The notes under the pieces were generated by a model that saw nothing but the letters and a program-made list of their open reading frames with translations, was not told where the DNA came from and made no database searches. The translations under genes and the position numbers were made by a program. DNA of 64,000 bases from Gaiellasilicea sp963749515. Its GTDB lineage: Bacteria; Actinomycetota; Thermoleophilia; Gaiellales; Gaiellaceae. Shown piece by piece: positions 17,360 to 24,595 of the stretch (position 1 is the first letter of the stretch; every line of letters begins with the position of its first letter). The stretch lies in the NCBI GenBank assembly GCA_963749515.1, contig CAVVMR010000006.1, positions 434,001 to 498,000 on the forward strand. Direction: 5' to 3'.

Positions 17360-17986
17360 GTGGCGCTCCAGAATCGGGTCACGCCTCTCGGCGATCTGGT
17401 CGCGGACCCTGCTCGCGGGCTCGTGTACGGCAATCGCGGCTGTCTCCACGATGCCGAGGGCCGTGTTCGCCGCCGCTTCGGGGTCAAGCGCTGGATCGCG
17501 TGCAGGCTCGAGTTCCGGGGCCGGCGCAGATGCCCGCTGCTGCAGCCCGGTCGCTACACGGAGCTCTTCTTCCTCGACGAGGTGACCGCGCTCGCGGCCG
17601 GCCATCGCCCGTGTGCGGAGTGCCGGCGCGAGGACTACGACCGTCTGGTCGCGATCTGGCGCGACCTGCATCCAGGCCAGGTCGGAGCCGACGCAATGGA
17701 TGTCCAGCTGCATGCCGAGCGGCTCGAGCCGGCGACGAACGAAAGGCGCTTCCACCGTCTGCCGGAGGGTGAGCTCCCGGACGGCGCCTTCGTGCTGGAG
17801 GACGACGAGCCGTGGCTCGTGCTCGGAGCCGACCTCTGGCGGTGGACGCCGTCCGGGTACGCCGGGAGCAGGCCGCGGCGTGCGTCGGGCCGTGCGCTCG
17901 CGATCACGCCGCCGTCCCTTCTCGCCGTGCTGGATTCCGGCTGGCGCCCGCTCGTGCCGCTCGTCCATCCGTCCCGCACCCGGTAG
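17360..17986 (+). CDS. Hypothetical protein with Ada-like Cys cluster
   Basis: About 208 residues. The segment FLDEVTALAAGHRPCAECRRED resembles the F-x-x-x-x-x-A-x-x-A-G-x-R-P-C-x-x-C motif of Ada-type zinc-binding domains. Upstream cysteines (CLHD, CRLEF, CPLL) could complete a metal site. No methyltransferase or helix-turn-helix domain is present, so it is not Ada itself. GTG 17360 is chosen, with GAGG 12 bases upstream; GTG 17342 is an alternative overlapping the previous gene. Confidence 0.7.
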   Translation: MALQNRVTPLGDLVADPARGLVYGNRGCLHDAEGRVRRRFGVKRWIACRLEFRGRRRCPLLQPGRYTELFFLDEVTALAAGHRPCAECRREDYDRLVAIWRDLHPGQVGADAMDVQLHAERLEPATNERRFHRLPEGELPDGAFVLEDDEPWLVLGADLWRWTPSGYAGSRPRRASGRALAITPPSLLAVLDSGWRPLVPLVHPSRTR

Positions 17987-17996
17987 CGTCCGGCTG

Positions 17997-18611
17997 GTGA
18001 CCGGAGAGGAGCCCGTCAGGATCGCCGCCCTGCCGATGCCGCTGCGATGGCTGCGAGCGCCGGAGAGCTGGAGCGTTCCGGACGAAGGCTCGCTGCTCGT
18101 CGCCGCCGGCCCGCAGACCGACTGGTTCGTCGATCCGCAACGTTCGACGGAGCCCAAGCTGAACGCGCCGGCGCTGCTCGGCGGTGCGAGCGGTGACTTT
18201 CTCCTGAGCGCGCGGGTCACGGTCGAGTTCGCCGGGACCTACGACGCGGGCGTGCTCGTCGTGCACGCGAGCGACCGCCTGTGGGGGAAGCTCTGCTTCG
18301 AGTTCTCGCCGCAGCGCGAGCCGATGGTCGTCTCGGTCGTGACGAGGGATGTGTCGGACGACTGCAACTCATTCGTGGTGGACGGCACGTCGGTCTGGCT
18401 TCGGATCGCCCGGCTCGGCTCGGCGTTCGCCTTCCACGCCTCGCTCGACGGCAGCAACTGGAACCTCATCCGCCACTTCGCGCTGGAGGCCACCGGCGAC
18501 CCGTCGATCGGGTTCGCCGCGCAATCGCCCACGGGCGACGGCTGCGCCGTGAGGTTCGAGCAGATCGCCTACCGGGCGGAGCGGCTCGGCGACCTTCGGA
18601 GCGGCGAGTAG
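17997..18611 (+). CDS. DUF1349 concanavalin-like protein
   Basis: 204 residues. The arrangement LLVAAGPQTDWFVDP, then FAGTYDAGVLVVHASDRLWGKLCFE, then NWNLIRHFAL is that of the DUF1349 family (jelly-roll, laminin-G/concanavalin-like fold), several members of which bind or act on carbohydrates. No signal peptide is visible. GTG 17997 starts 10 bases after the preceding stop, placing it at the end of the same operon. Function is unknown. Confidence 0.8.
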   Translation: MTGEEPVRIAALPMPLRWLRAPESWSVPDEGSLLVAAGPQTDWFVDPQRSTEPKLNAPALLGGASGDFLLSARVTVEFAGTYDAGVLVVHASDRLWGKLCFEFSPQREPMVVSVVTRDVSDDCNSFVVDGTSVWLRIARLGSAFAFHASLDGSNWNLIRHFALEATGDPSIGFAAQSPTGDGCAVRFEQIAYRAERLGDLRSGE

Positions 18612-18633
18612 AAGAGAGCGACGGAAGTGGAGG

Positions 18634-19098
18634 TTAGGTGGGCTTCGCGGTCATCGCCCAGATGGCGACGATGTAGGCGGCGAGCAGCAGGATGCTGATG
18701 ATCCCGACCGCGCGGCCGAACCCGAGGCCGGACCCGCTCCGCAGCTTCCGCAGCCCGAGCACCGAGAGGACGATCGAGACGAGGACGAGGAGAGCGCCGA
18801 TGTCGGCGGTGATGTAGCCGACCCCGATCCAGGCCGGCTCGAAGTCGTCCGGGTAGTCCGCCGCAGCTTCCGTCCACTGGGCGCCGATCCGCATCAGGAC
18901 GTAGGCGGGCAGGACTCCCATCAACAGCGTGCGCAGGCTGAACCGCGTCAGCCCCGCCGCGTCGTCCGGCCGCTTCCAGGCGAGCACGGTTGCGAGCCCG
19001 ACGGCGAGGAGTGTCCCGACCAGCAGCATCGCTCCGAAGACGTGCAGGAAGAGCGGGAAGTTCACGTCGTCCGGGCGGATCGCGGCGAGCACGCTCAT
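18634..19098 (-). CDS. Four-helix membrane protein, likely DUF2269-like
   Basis: 154 residues, four hydrophobic segments. The first contains FPLFLHVFGAMLLVGTLL, reminiscent of DUF2269/CopD-like membrane families whose first helix carries a conserved His. The ATG overlaps the end of the similar gene at 19095 by 4 bases, so the two are cotranslated and may form a heteromer. Confidence 0.7.
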   Translation of the reverse strand: MSVLAAIRPDDVNFPLFLHVFGAMLLVGTLLAVGLATVLAWKRPDDAAGLTRFSLRTLLMGVLPAYVLMRIGAQWTEAAADYPDDFEPAWIGVGYITADIGALLVLVSIVLSVLGLRKLRSGSGLGFGRAVGIISILLLAAYIVAIWAMTAKPT

Positions 19099-19499
19099 GC
19101 TCCAGGCTTCCAGATCATCAGGATCAAGATCACGAAGAGCCCCACGCTGTTGATCCCCTGGTAGCGGATGCCCGCCTGTCGCCCGCCCACCGGATCCGCT
19201 TCGAACGCCTTTCCGGCCTTTCCGCCGGCCCAGCCGGAGATTGCCCAGATCACGATCGAGAGCAGGATCCAGGGATCCCAGAGCTCGTAGCCGTCGACGT
19301 CGATCGCGAGCCAGATGCCGAAGACGATCGCGCCCATCATCCCGACGCCGACGACGATGCCGGCCGTGCGCCCGAAGCGCATCGCAGAGTCAGGCGGCAC
19401 GGCCGAGCTCAGCACCAGCGCCCAGAGCGCGGTCAACGCGCCGATCGCGAGGAAGGCGCTGAGCACGTGCAGAAAGAGCAGCCAGTCGTACAGATCCAC
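19095..19499 (-). CDS. Four-helix membrane protein, DUF2269-like
   Basis: 134 residues, four hydrophobic segments, beginning MDLYDWLLFLHVLSAFLAIGAL with the His-containing first helix typical of DUF2269-like proteins. It is paired with the gene at 18634 through a 4-base overlap. The conserved His in helix 1 of both hints at haem or metal binding, but this is not demonstrated. Confidence 0.7.
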   Translation of the reverse strand: MDLYDWLLFLHVLSAFLAIGALTALWALVLSSAVPPDSAMRFGRTAGIVVGVGMMGAIVFGIWLAIDVDGYELWDPWILLSIVIWAISGWAGGKAGKAFEADPVGGRQAGIRYQGINSVGLFVILILMIWKPGA

Positions 19500-19567
19500 A
19501 GGCCGCGATCTTAACGCCTCGCATCGGACCGCAACGGTTCACCGGCGGCTTCGTGAAGACGAGCCTC

Positions 19568-20224
19568 CTAGGGCCGGATCAGGCCGCTCTCGTAGGCGAG
19601 GATCACCGCCTGCACGCGGTCGCGGAGCCTGAGCTTCCTGAGGATGTGCCGGACGTGGGTCTTGACGGTCGACTCCTCGATCACGAGCGTCGCGGCGATC
19701 TCCCCGTTCGAGAGCCCCCGCGCGATCAGCTCGAGCACGTCGCGCTCGCGTGCGGTCAGCTCGTCCAGCCGTGACTCCGCGGCGGCATCCGGTGCGGGCT
19801 GCCCCGCCAGCCGCTGAATCACCGTGCGCGTGACCGAGGGTGAGAGGAGCGAGTCCCCCGCTGCGACCGTATGGATGGCGGCGATCAGCTCCTCCGGCCT
19901 CGTGCGCTTGAGCAGGAAGCCCGACGCGCCGGCGCTGAGCGCGCCGAAGATGTAGTCGTCCTGCTCGAAGGTCGTGAGGACGACGACCCTGACGTCGGGC
20001 GAGACGGCGAGAAGCTCACGGGTGGCGGCGATCCCGTCGAGGCCGGGCATCCGCACGTCCATCAGGACGACGTCCGGCCGGAGCTCGATCGCGCGCTCGA
20101 CCGCCGCGCGCCCGTCGGACGCCTCGCCGACGACGTCGATCCTCTTGTCGCTCGAGAGGACGGCGGTGAGCCCGGCGCGCATCAGGTCGTCGTCGTCGAC
20201 CAGCAGAACCCGCACCGGTGTCAC
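19568..20224 (-). CDS. NarL/LuxR-family response regulator
   Basis: 218 residues. The receiver has DDDD at 10-13, phospho-acceptor D56 (VVLMDVRMPG), and the Lys in FLLKRTRPEE. The C-terminal LuxR-type helix-turn-helix is LTARERDVLELIARGLSNGEIAATL through VKTHVRHILRKL. It overlaps its partner kinase by 4 bases. It presumably controls envelope-related genes such as the adjacent SHOCT protein, but the target is inference. Confidence 0.95.
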   Translation of the reverse strand: MTPVRVLLVDDDDLMRAGLTAVLSSDKRIDVVGEASDGRAAVERAIELRPDVVLMDVRMPGLDGIAATRELLAVSPDVRVVVLTTFEQDDYIFGALSAGASGFLLKRTRPEELIAAIHTVAAGDSLLSPSVTRTVIQRLAGQPAPDAAAESRLDELTARERDVLELIARGLSNGEIAATLVIEESTVKTHVRHILRKLRLRDRVQAVILAYESGLIRP

Positions 20225-21387
20225 GATCGCCCCCTGTCGCCGCCGTCGTACGGCAGCCGCGCATGGATGCGGAAGAGACCGTTGGCCGAGGTCAGCTCGA
20301 GACTGCCGCCGAGCAACTCAGTCCGCTCGCGCATTCCGACGAGTCCGTGGCCGTCCGCCTGCATCGTGCTGCGGCGGCTCGGGTTCGTGACCGTCAGCTC
20401 CAGGGCGTGCCGGCCGAAGGCGACCTCGACCTCTGCGCTGCCGCCGCCGTGCCGGGCGGCGTTCGTCAGCGCCTCCTGCAGGATCCGGTACGCGGCCCGG
20501 TCGACAGCCGGTGCGAGGTGCCGGCGACCGCCGTCGAAACGAACGTCGACGGCGAGCCCGGACGTGCGGTGGCGTTCGGCGAGCGTCTCGAGCGCCGCGA
20601 GCCCCGGCGGCGGCTCGACCTCGCTCCCGTTCGCGGATCCGTTCTCGCGCAGAACGCGGACGAGCTGGTCGATCTCGGACAGCGTTTCGCGTGCGACGTC
20701 CTCGATCGTCTCGAGCGCGGCCCGAGCTCCCTTCGGATCCTGCTCCTGCAGCAGGCGGGCTGCCCCGGCCTGGACGAGGATCACGTTGATCGCGTGGCCG
20801 GCGGAGTCGTGGAGGTCGCGCGCGATGCGGGTGCGCTCCTCGGCAGTCGCAAGGCGCCGCTCGCGCTCGGTCTCCCGCTCGGCCCGCAGCGCGCGCTCCA
20901 GGAGGTCGGCCAGGCGTGCGCGGCGCTGGCGGAACCGGTCGCCGAGGACCCAGGCGCCGCCCCAGACGAGCGTGCCGGCAAGGAGGGGGACGACCGGAAA
21001 CTCGTCGTCGGCAAGGCCGGCAGTGGCGACGTGAAGAGCGAAGAAGCCGGCCACGACGGCGAGGGTCAGCTGAGGACGAGCGCGAGCGGCGGTCGGGTCG
21101 AGCCCGAGAAAGAAGAGAGCGACAGTCGGCCCGAGCGGCGGCCCGGGCGGGTAGTCGAGCCCGGTCAGGGCGATGCTCGCCGCCGCCGTGACCGCGAAGA
21201 CCGCGAGCGGTGCCCTGCGGCGCGCGAGCAACGGGAACGCGCCCAGAGCAGCCAGCGCGATCCCGGCGGCGTCGACGCCGCGAGCGTCCGTGTCCGCATC
21301 GCGGGCGCCGGCGGCCAGCAGCAGGAGCGAGAGAGCGAACACGCCTGCAGCGATGCCGGCGTCGGCGAGAAACTCCTTCCGTTCCAC
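20221..21387 (-). CDS. HisKA_3-type sensor histidine kinase
   Basis: 388 residues. The N-terminal half has several membrane segments and no large extracellular domain. A coiled linker leads to the dimerisation helix with the phospho-accepting His in RIARDLHDSAGHAINVIL. The HATPase domain contains ILQEALTNAARHGGG and GHGLVGMRERTELLGG. I chose GTG 21387, where membrane homology begins; the upstream extension is Arg/Pro-rich and lies over the promoter region. Partner of the regulator at 19568. Confidence 0.93.
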   Translation of the reverse strand: MERKEFLADAGIAAGVFALSLLLLAAGARDADTDARGVDAAGIALAALGAFPLLARRRAPLAVFAVTAAASIALTGLDYPPGPPLGPTVALFFLGLDPTAARARPQLTLAVVAGFFALHVATAGLADDEFPVVPLLAGTLVWGGAWVLGDRFRQRRARLADLLERALRAERETERERRLATAEERTRIARDLHDSAGHAINVILVQAGAARLLQEQDPKGARAALETIEDVARETLSEIDQLVRVLRENGSANGSEVEPPPGLAALETLAERHRTSGLAVDVRFDGGRRHLAPAVDRAAYRILQEALTNAARHGGGSAEVEVAFGRHALELTVTNPSRRSTMQADGHGLVGMRERTELLGGSLELTSANGLFRIHARLPYDGGDRGRS

Positions 21388-21564
21388 GCTTCGAGGGTAA
21401 CGGCCCGTACCGGGCCGCGAGTCTCTCCTGGGGAGGATCCCGCTCACCCCACGGGAGGACGCCGAAGTCGTCCACGAGTGGCCGGGAGATTCCGCCCGCG
21501 GGGTGTCGTCCGTGCGCGGCCGCGCTCGTACCTTGGCTGCGAGACAAAGAGAGGAGATGAATCG

Positions 21565-21810
21565 ATGGACTTCACCCTGACGACACTGCTCGCGAGCCGG
21601 GACGACTGGGATCACCACTGGTGGCCGCTCTGGCCACTGCTCTGGCTCGTGGTGATCGTGACGGTCGTTTGGCTCCTCAGGGGCCGGCGCTGGGGCGGGC
21701 CTCCCGCGCAGAGCGGCGGCGACCGTGCGCGGGACATCCTGGCGGAGCGCTACGCCCGCGGCGAGATCACGGGCGAGGAGTATCGCGAGCGGCTGGACGG
21801 GCTCCGGTAA
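21565..21810 (+). CDS. Small SHOCT-domain membrane protein
   Basis: 81 residues: one transmembrane helix (WPLWPLLWLVVIVTVVWLL) preceded by an HH/WW-rich stretch, then a C-terminal SHOCT motif (DILAERYARGEITGEEYRERLDGL). SHOCT tails are short oligomerisation modules. GAGGAG ends eight bases before the ATG. It is divergent from the kinase gene, which suggests it is a target of that system. Confidence 0.9.
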   Translation: MDFTLTTLLASRDDWDHHWWPLWPLLWLVVIVTVVWLLRGRRWGGPPAQSGGDRARDILAERYARGEITGEEYRERLDGLR

Positions 21811-21816
21811 CCGGGC

Positions 21817-21957
21817 CTACGGCTCCCTGACGATCGCCACTCCGAGTGGCGGCAGCGGGTTCTCACCGAGCACGAGCTCGGCGGTCGGCGGAAGCTCGAT
21901 CGCGCGCTCGTGCTCGGTGTGGTTCAGCAGGAAAAAGGTACGACCCGGTCTCCGAGG
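21817..21957 (-). pseudogene. C-terminal remnant of a GH42-type beta-galactosidase
   Basis: Reading the minus strand gives RPGRTFFLLNHTEHERAIEL, then VLGENPLPPLGVAIVREP and a stop. FLLNHT followed by an 'L-x-P-x-G-V-A-I' end is the typical last beta-domain of bacterial GH42 beta-galactosidases. Only about 45 residues survive; the rest would lie where galM now starts. This looks like the tail of a deleted gene. Neighbouring galM acts on the product of such an enzyme, so the locus may once have been a galactoside operon. Confidence 0.6.
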
Positions 21958-21983
21958 AGCGGCGTGCGTATTGTCGCGGGCGA

Positions 21984-23036
21984 ATGAGTGCGGCGATAAC
22001 TCGGGCGGCATTCGGCACCGCCAACGGCCAGGCGGTCGACCTCTACACCCTGCGAAACGATGCAGGAGTGGTCGTGCGCGTCATGACCTACGGCGCCACC
22101 ATCACCGAGTTGTTCGCGCCCGACCGCAACGGTCGCTCCGCAAACGTGGTGCTCGGCTTTCCCACCCTCGCCGACTTCGTCGCGAAGAACAGCCCGCGTT
22201 CAGGCGGTGGCCCGTATTTCGGATCGATCGTCGGCCGCTATGCGAACCGCATCGCCAAGGGGACGTTCGCCCTCGATGGACAGACGTACGAGGTCGGTCG
22301 CAACAGCCCGCCGGACTCGCTCCACGGAGGTTTCGACGGTCTCGACCACAAGGTCTGGGCGGCGACGGTCGTGCCGGCGACCGGCGACAGCGTCGGTGTC
22401 GAGCTTCGCTGCACGAGCCCGGACGGTGAGGAGGGGTTTCCGGGCACGCTCGCCGTCGCCGTCACCTACACGCTGACGAATCGCGGCGCACTCGAGGTCG
22501 GCTATCGCGCGACGACCGACAAGCGGACGGTCGTCAACCTCACGAATCACACGTACTGGAACCTGTCGGGCCAGGGCTCGGGGCCGATCGACGATCATGT
22601 CCTTCGCCTGCACGCGAGCAGCTACACCCCTGTCGACGAGGCGCTGATCCCGACCGGGAAGATCTCACCCGTCGCCGGTACGGCGTTCGACTTCACGCGT
22701 GCCCGCGCGATCGGCTCCAGCCGCTACGACCACAACTTCGTGCTCGACCGCGCGCCCGGCTCGACGGACCTGATCGAGGCCGCCGGCCTCCTCGATCCCG
22801 CGAGCGGCAGGATCCTGGAGGTGCTGACGACCGAGCCGGGGGTGCAGCTCTACACCGGCAACTCCCTCAGCGGCCGGTACGGGCCGGGGGACGGGCTTGC
22901 CCTCGAGACGCAGCACTTTCCCGACTCGCCGAATCATCCGAGCTTCCCCTCGACCGTGTTGAACCCGGGCGAGGCGTTCACGTCGACGACCGTCTTCCGC
23001 CTCTCGGTCGAATCGCGCCGCTCGTCCGCCGTGTAG
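21984..23036 (+). CDS. galM: Aldose 1-epimerase (mutarotase)
   Basis: 350 residues; interconverts alpha and beta aldoses such as glucose and galactose. Family motifs include ELFAPDRNGRSANVVLGF, YFGSIVGRYANRIAKG, SLHGGFDGLD, the catalytic His in NLTNHTYWNLSG, and the catalytic Glu in LALETQHFPDSPNHPSFPS. The conserved C-terminus (LNPGEAFTSTTVFRLS) runs to the end, so the 3' part is real despite overlapping the convergent bpsA-like gene by 103 bases. ATG 21984 matches the family start. No signal peptide. Confidence 0.95.
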   Translation: MSAAITRAAFGTANGQAVDLYTLRNDAGVVVRVMTYGATITELFAPDRNGRSANVVLGFPTLADFVAKNSPRSGGGPYFGSIVGRYANRIAKGTFALDGQTYEVGRNSPPDSLHGGFDGLDHKVWAATVVPATGDSVGVELRCTSPDGEEGFPGTLAVAVTYTLTNRGALEVGYRATTDKRTVVNLTNHTYWNLSGQGSGPIDDHVLRLHASSYTPVDEALIPTGKISPVAGTAFDFTRARAIGSSRYDHNFVLDRAPGSTDLIEAAGLLDPASGRILEVLTTEPGVQLYTGNSLSGRYGPGDGLALETQHFPDSPNHPSFPSTVLNPGEAFTSTTVFRLSVESRRSSAV

Positions 23037-24025
23037 AGCGGGCCGGAGAACGTCCCGGTCGCTGCAGGCGCCAGGGCGTCCGTCGCGACGAGGTGGTAGA
23101 GGTGGCTCGTGCCGCCGAGCACGCCGGCGCCGACGTACTCGTTGAAGTCTCGGGTGAGCCGGTGGATCACGAAGCCGAGCTCGGCGATCGCACGTTGCAG
23201 ATGCGCGGCCGCGTTGGGCCGCCTCGACCCGAACGAGAGGAACACATCGCCGCGGCCGTGGTCGAGCGCGTCCGCGGCGCGCGAGAGAAAGAGCTGTGCG
23301 GCGGCCGTCGTGTAGGGCGGGTCGGTGACCACCGTGTCGAAGGCGCCCCTGAGCGTCGCGGGCAGCGGCCGGCGGAGATCGTGCTGCAGGCACGTGACCG
23401 GAAACGGAGCGTCTGCGAGCTCCCGCTCGAGGAAGGACACCAGCGCCGGGTCGACGTCGACGACTGCGAGGCTCACGATCGTGGCGCGCGAGCCGTGGCT
23501 GCGCACGAGCAGCTGGAGTGCGAGCGCAGTGAGGTCGTCGTCGCCGAGGAGGAGCACGCGGCGGCCGACGAGCGCGCCCGCCTCGTGGATCGCGAGCAGT
23601 CGCCGGAGCTTCGTGTCCACCGTGCAGTGACACTGGTCGAGCTCGAGCCGGGCGGGCGGGCCACCTCGTACGGCTCTCGAGAGCTCGCGTACGAGACGCG
23701 ACAGATCATCGCTGACGACGACTCCGCGGCCGCCGCAGCCCGGGCACCCGGCGCGACCGAGCTGCAGGCTGCCGCCGGCGAAGAGCTCGCGTCCGGCCTC
23801 GGTCAGCCGCGTGGGCCGCTCCTCGGCCACGACGGCGTGCTTGCGGAGCTCACCGCAGACCGCGGCCACGATCGGGACCGGCAGCTCCGCCGCGCGGCTG
23901 ATGCGCCGTGTCGAGATCGGCTCCAGCCGGGCGAGTGTGGCCAGCACGGTCCGCACGCCCCGCTCGCCCTCGGCGAGCCCGACGGCGGCAGCCACGTCAC
24001 GGACGATGCGGCCTTCCTCAGTCAA
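22934..24025 (-). CDS. bpsA: Branched-chain polyamine synthase (BpsA, DUF43 family)
   Basis: About 363 residues. Matches the N4-bis(aminopropyl)spermidine synthase family: a winged-helix N-terminus, a CPGC cluster (94-97), GDDDLTALAL (161-170, equivalent to GDDDLTSVAL of the archaeal enzyme), DPPY (235-238) and DFNEYVGAG. These enzymes use decarboxylated S-adenosylmethionine to add aminopropyl groups to internal nitrogens of spermidine-type polyamines and are best known from thermophiles. I prefer the TTG at 24025, overlapping the speD stop by 8 bases; ATG 24100 would overlap speD by 83. speD immediately upstream supplies the substrate. Confidence 0.85.
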   Translation of the reverse strand: MTEEGRIVRDVAAAVGLAEGERGVRTVLATLARLEPISTRRISRAAELPVPIVAAVCGELRKHAVVAEERPTRLTEAGRELFAGGSLQLGRAGCPGCGGRGVVVSDDLSRLVRELSRAVRGGPPARLELDQCHCTVDTKLRRLLAIHEAGALVGRRVLLLGDDDLTALALQLLVRSHGSRATIVSLAVVDVDPALVSFLERELADAPFPVTCLQHDLRRPLPATLRGAFDTVVTDPPYTTAAAQLFLSRAADALDHGRGDVFLSFGSRRPNAAAHLQRAIAELGFVIHRLTRDFNEYVGAGVLGGTSHLYHLVATDALAPAATGTFSGPLYTADERRDSTERRKTVVDVNASPGFNTVEGKLG

Positions 24026-24404
24026 GAGCTCGATGGATGCAGCGGACGCTCGCCCGCTCGACGTCGAGTCGCTCGCGGATCGTCCTGAGAACGAGATCAC
24101 CGTCGATGTCCCCGCACGTGAGCAGGTCGACGTTGGCGAGCGCGAGCTCGGGCCAGGTGTGGATGGTCAGGTGCGACTGCGCGAGCAGCAGCACGCCTGT
24201 CACGGCGCCGTTCGGGAAGGCGTAGAACTCCTCGCCGACGACAGTCGCACCGCCGGCTGCAGCGGCCGTCTGGAGGACGGCCTTCAGCGCGTCCGCATCG
24301 GTCAGGACCGACGCGTCGCGAACCCAGGCGTCCATCGCGTGCAGTCGCATCGGCTGGGTCGTGTGTGCGTGCGAGGGCTCGTCGGCCCTGTCGAGCTCGA
24401 GCAA
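24018..24404 (-). CDS. speD: S-adenosylmethionine decarboxylase proenzyme
   Basis: 128 residues; makes decarboxylated SAM, the aminopropyl donor for polyamines. The pyruvoyl-forming segment reads LLAQSHLTIHTWPELALANVDLLTCG. Ser77, the processing His82 and catalytic Cys97 are all present. The residue before the serine is Gln76 where bacterial and archaeal homologues usually have Glu. The start is TTG with AAGGAG five bases upstream; the N-terminus is about 20 residues longer than typical. Operon with bpsA. Confidence 0.93.
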   Translation of the reverse strand: MLELDRADEPSHAHTTQPMRLHAMDAWVRDASVLTDADALKAVLQTAAAAGGATVVGEEFYAFPNGAVTGVLLLAQSHLTIHTWPELALANVDLLTCGDIDGDLVLRTIRERLDVERASVRCIHRALD

Positions 24405-24486
24405 TCGATCTCCTTGGCAGCGGCTGGCGTCGAGGCGCCGCCCGCGCGAAGAGAGCTTCAGAGAAGAAGGCTGCTCGGGAGTCGGG

Positions 24487-24525
24487 TCAGGCGACGCCGG
24501 GGAAGGGGGCGGGACTCACAGTCAT
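24487..24525 (-). CDS. 12-codon leader ORF upstream of speD
   Basis: The minus strand carries AAGGAGGAG nine bases before an ATG that opens MTVSPAPFPGVA and a stop, 82 bases before the speD start. The ribosome-binding site is stronger than that of speD and the ORF lies between the predicted promoter and speD. This fits a translated leader that could modulate speD, perhaps through stalling on its Pro-rich sequence. It is too short to test by homology here. Confidence 0.4.
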   Translation of the reverse strand: MTVSPAPFPGVA

Positions 24526-24549
24526 CGGGACGCTCCTCCTTCCACGGTC

Positions 24550-24595
24550 GCTTGACGCGATCGAGGGTAGCGGCGGCCGCAGACCTGCGTCAAGC
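24550..24595. repeat. Inverted repeat enclosing the speD promoter
   Basis: GCTTGACGC (24550-24558) and GCGTCAAGC (24587-24595) are perfect 9-bp arms separated by 28 bases. One arm contains the -35, the other covers the expected transcription start. This layout suits a repressor or looping site. Confidence 0.6.
24564..24593 (-). promoter_or_regulatory. Candidate promoter for the speD-bpsA operon
   Basis: On the minus strand: TTGACG (24593-24588), an 18-base spacer, TACCCT (24569-24564). The -35 overlaps the stop codon of the GGDEF/HD-GYP gene. The predicted transcript starts near 24557, ahead of the leader ORF. Confidence 0.5.

Noticed and set aside
17360..17986. Ada methyltransferase or a nuclease
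   Set aside because: Only the AAGHRPCAEC-like metal motif is shared; the Ada methyl-acceptor and helix-turn-helix domains and nuclease motifs are absent.
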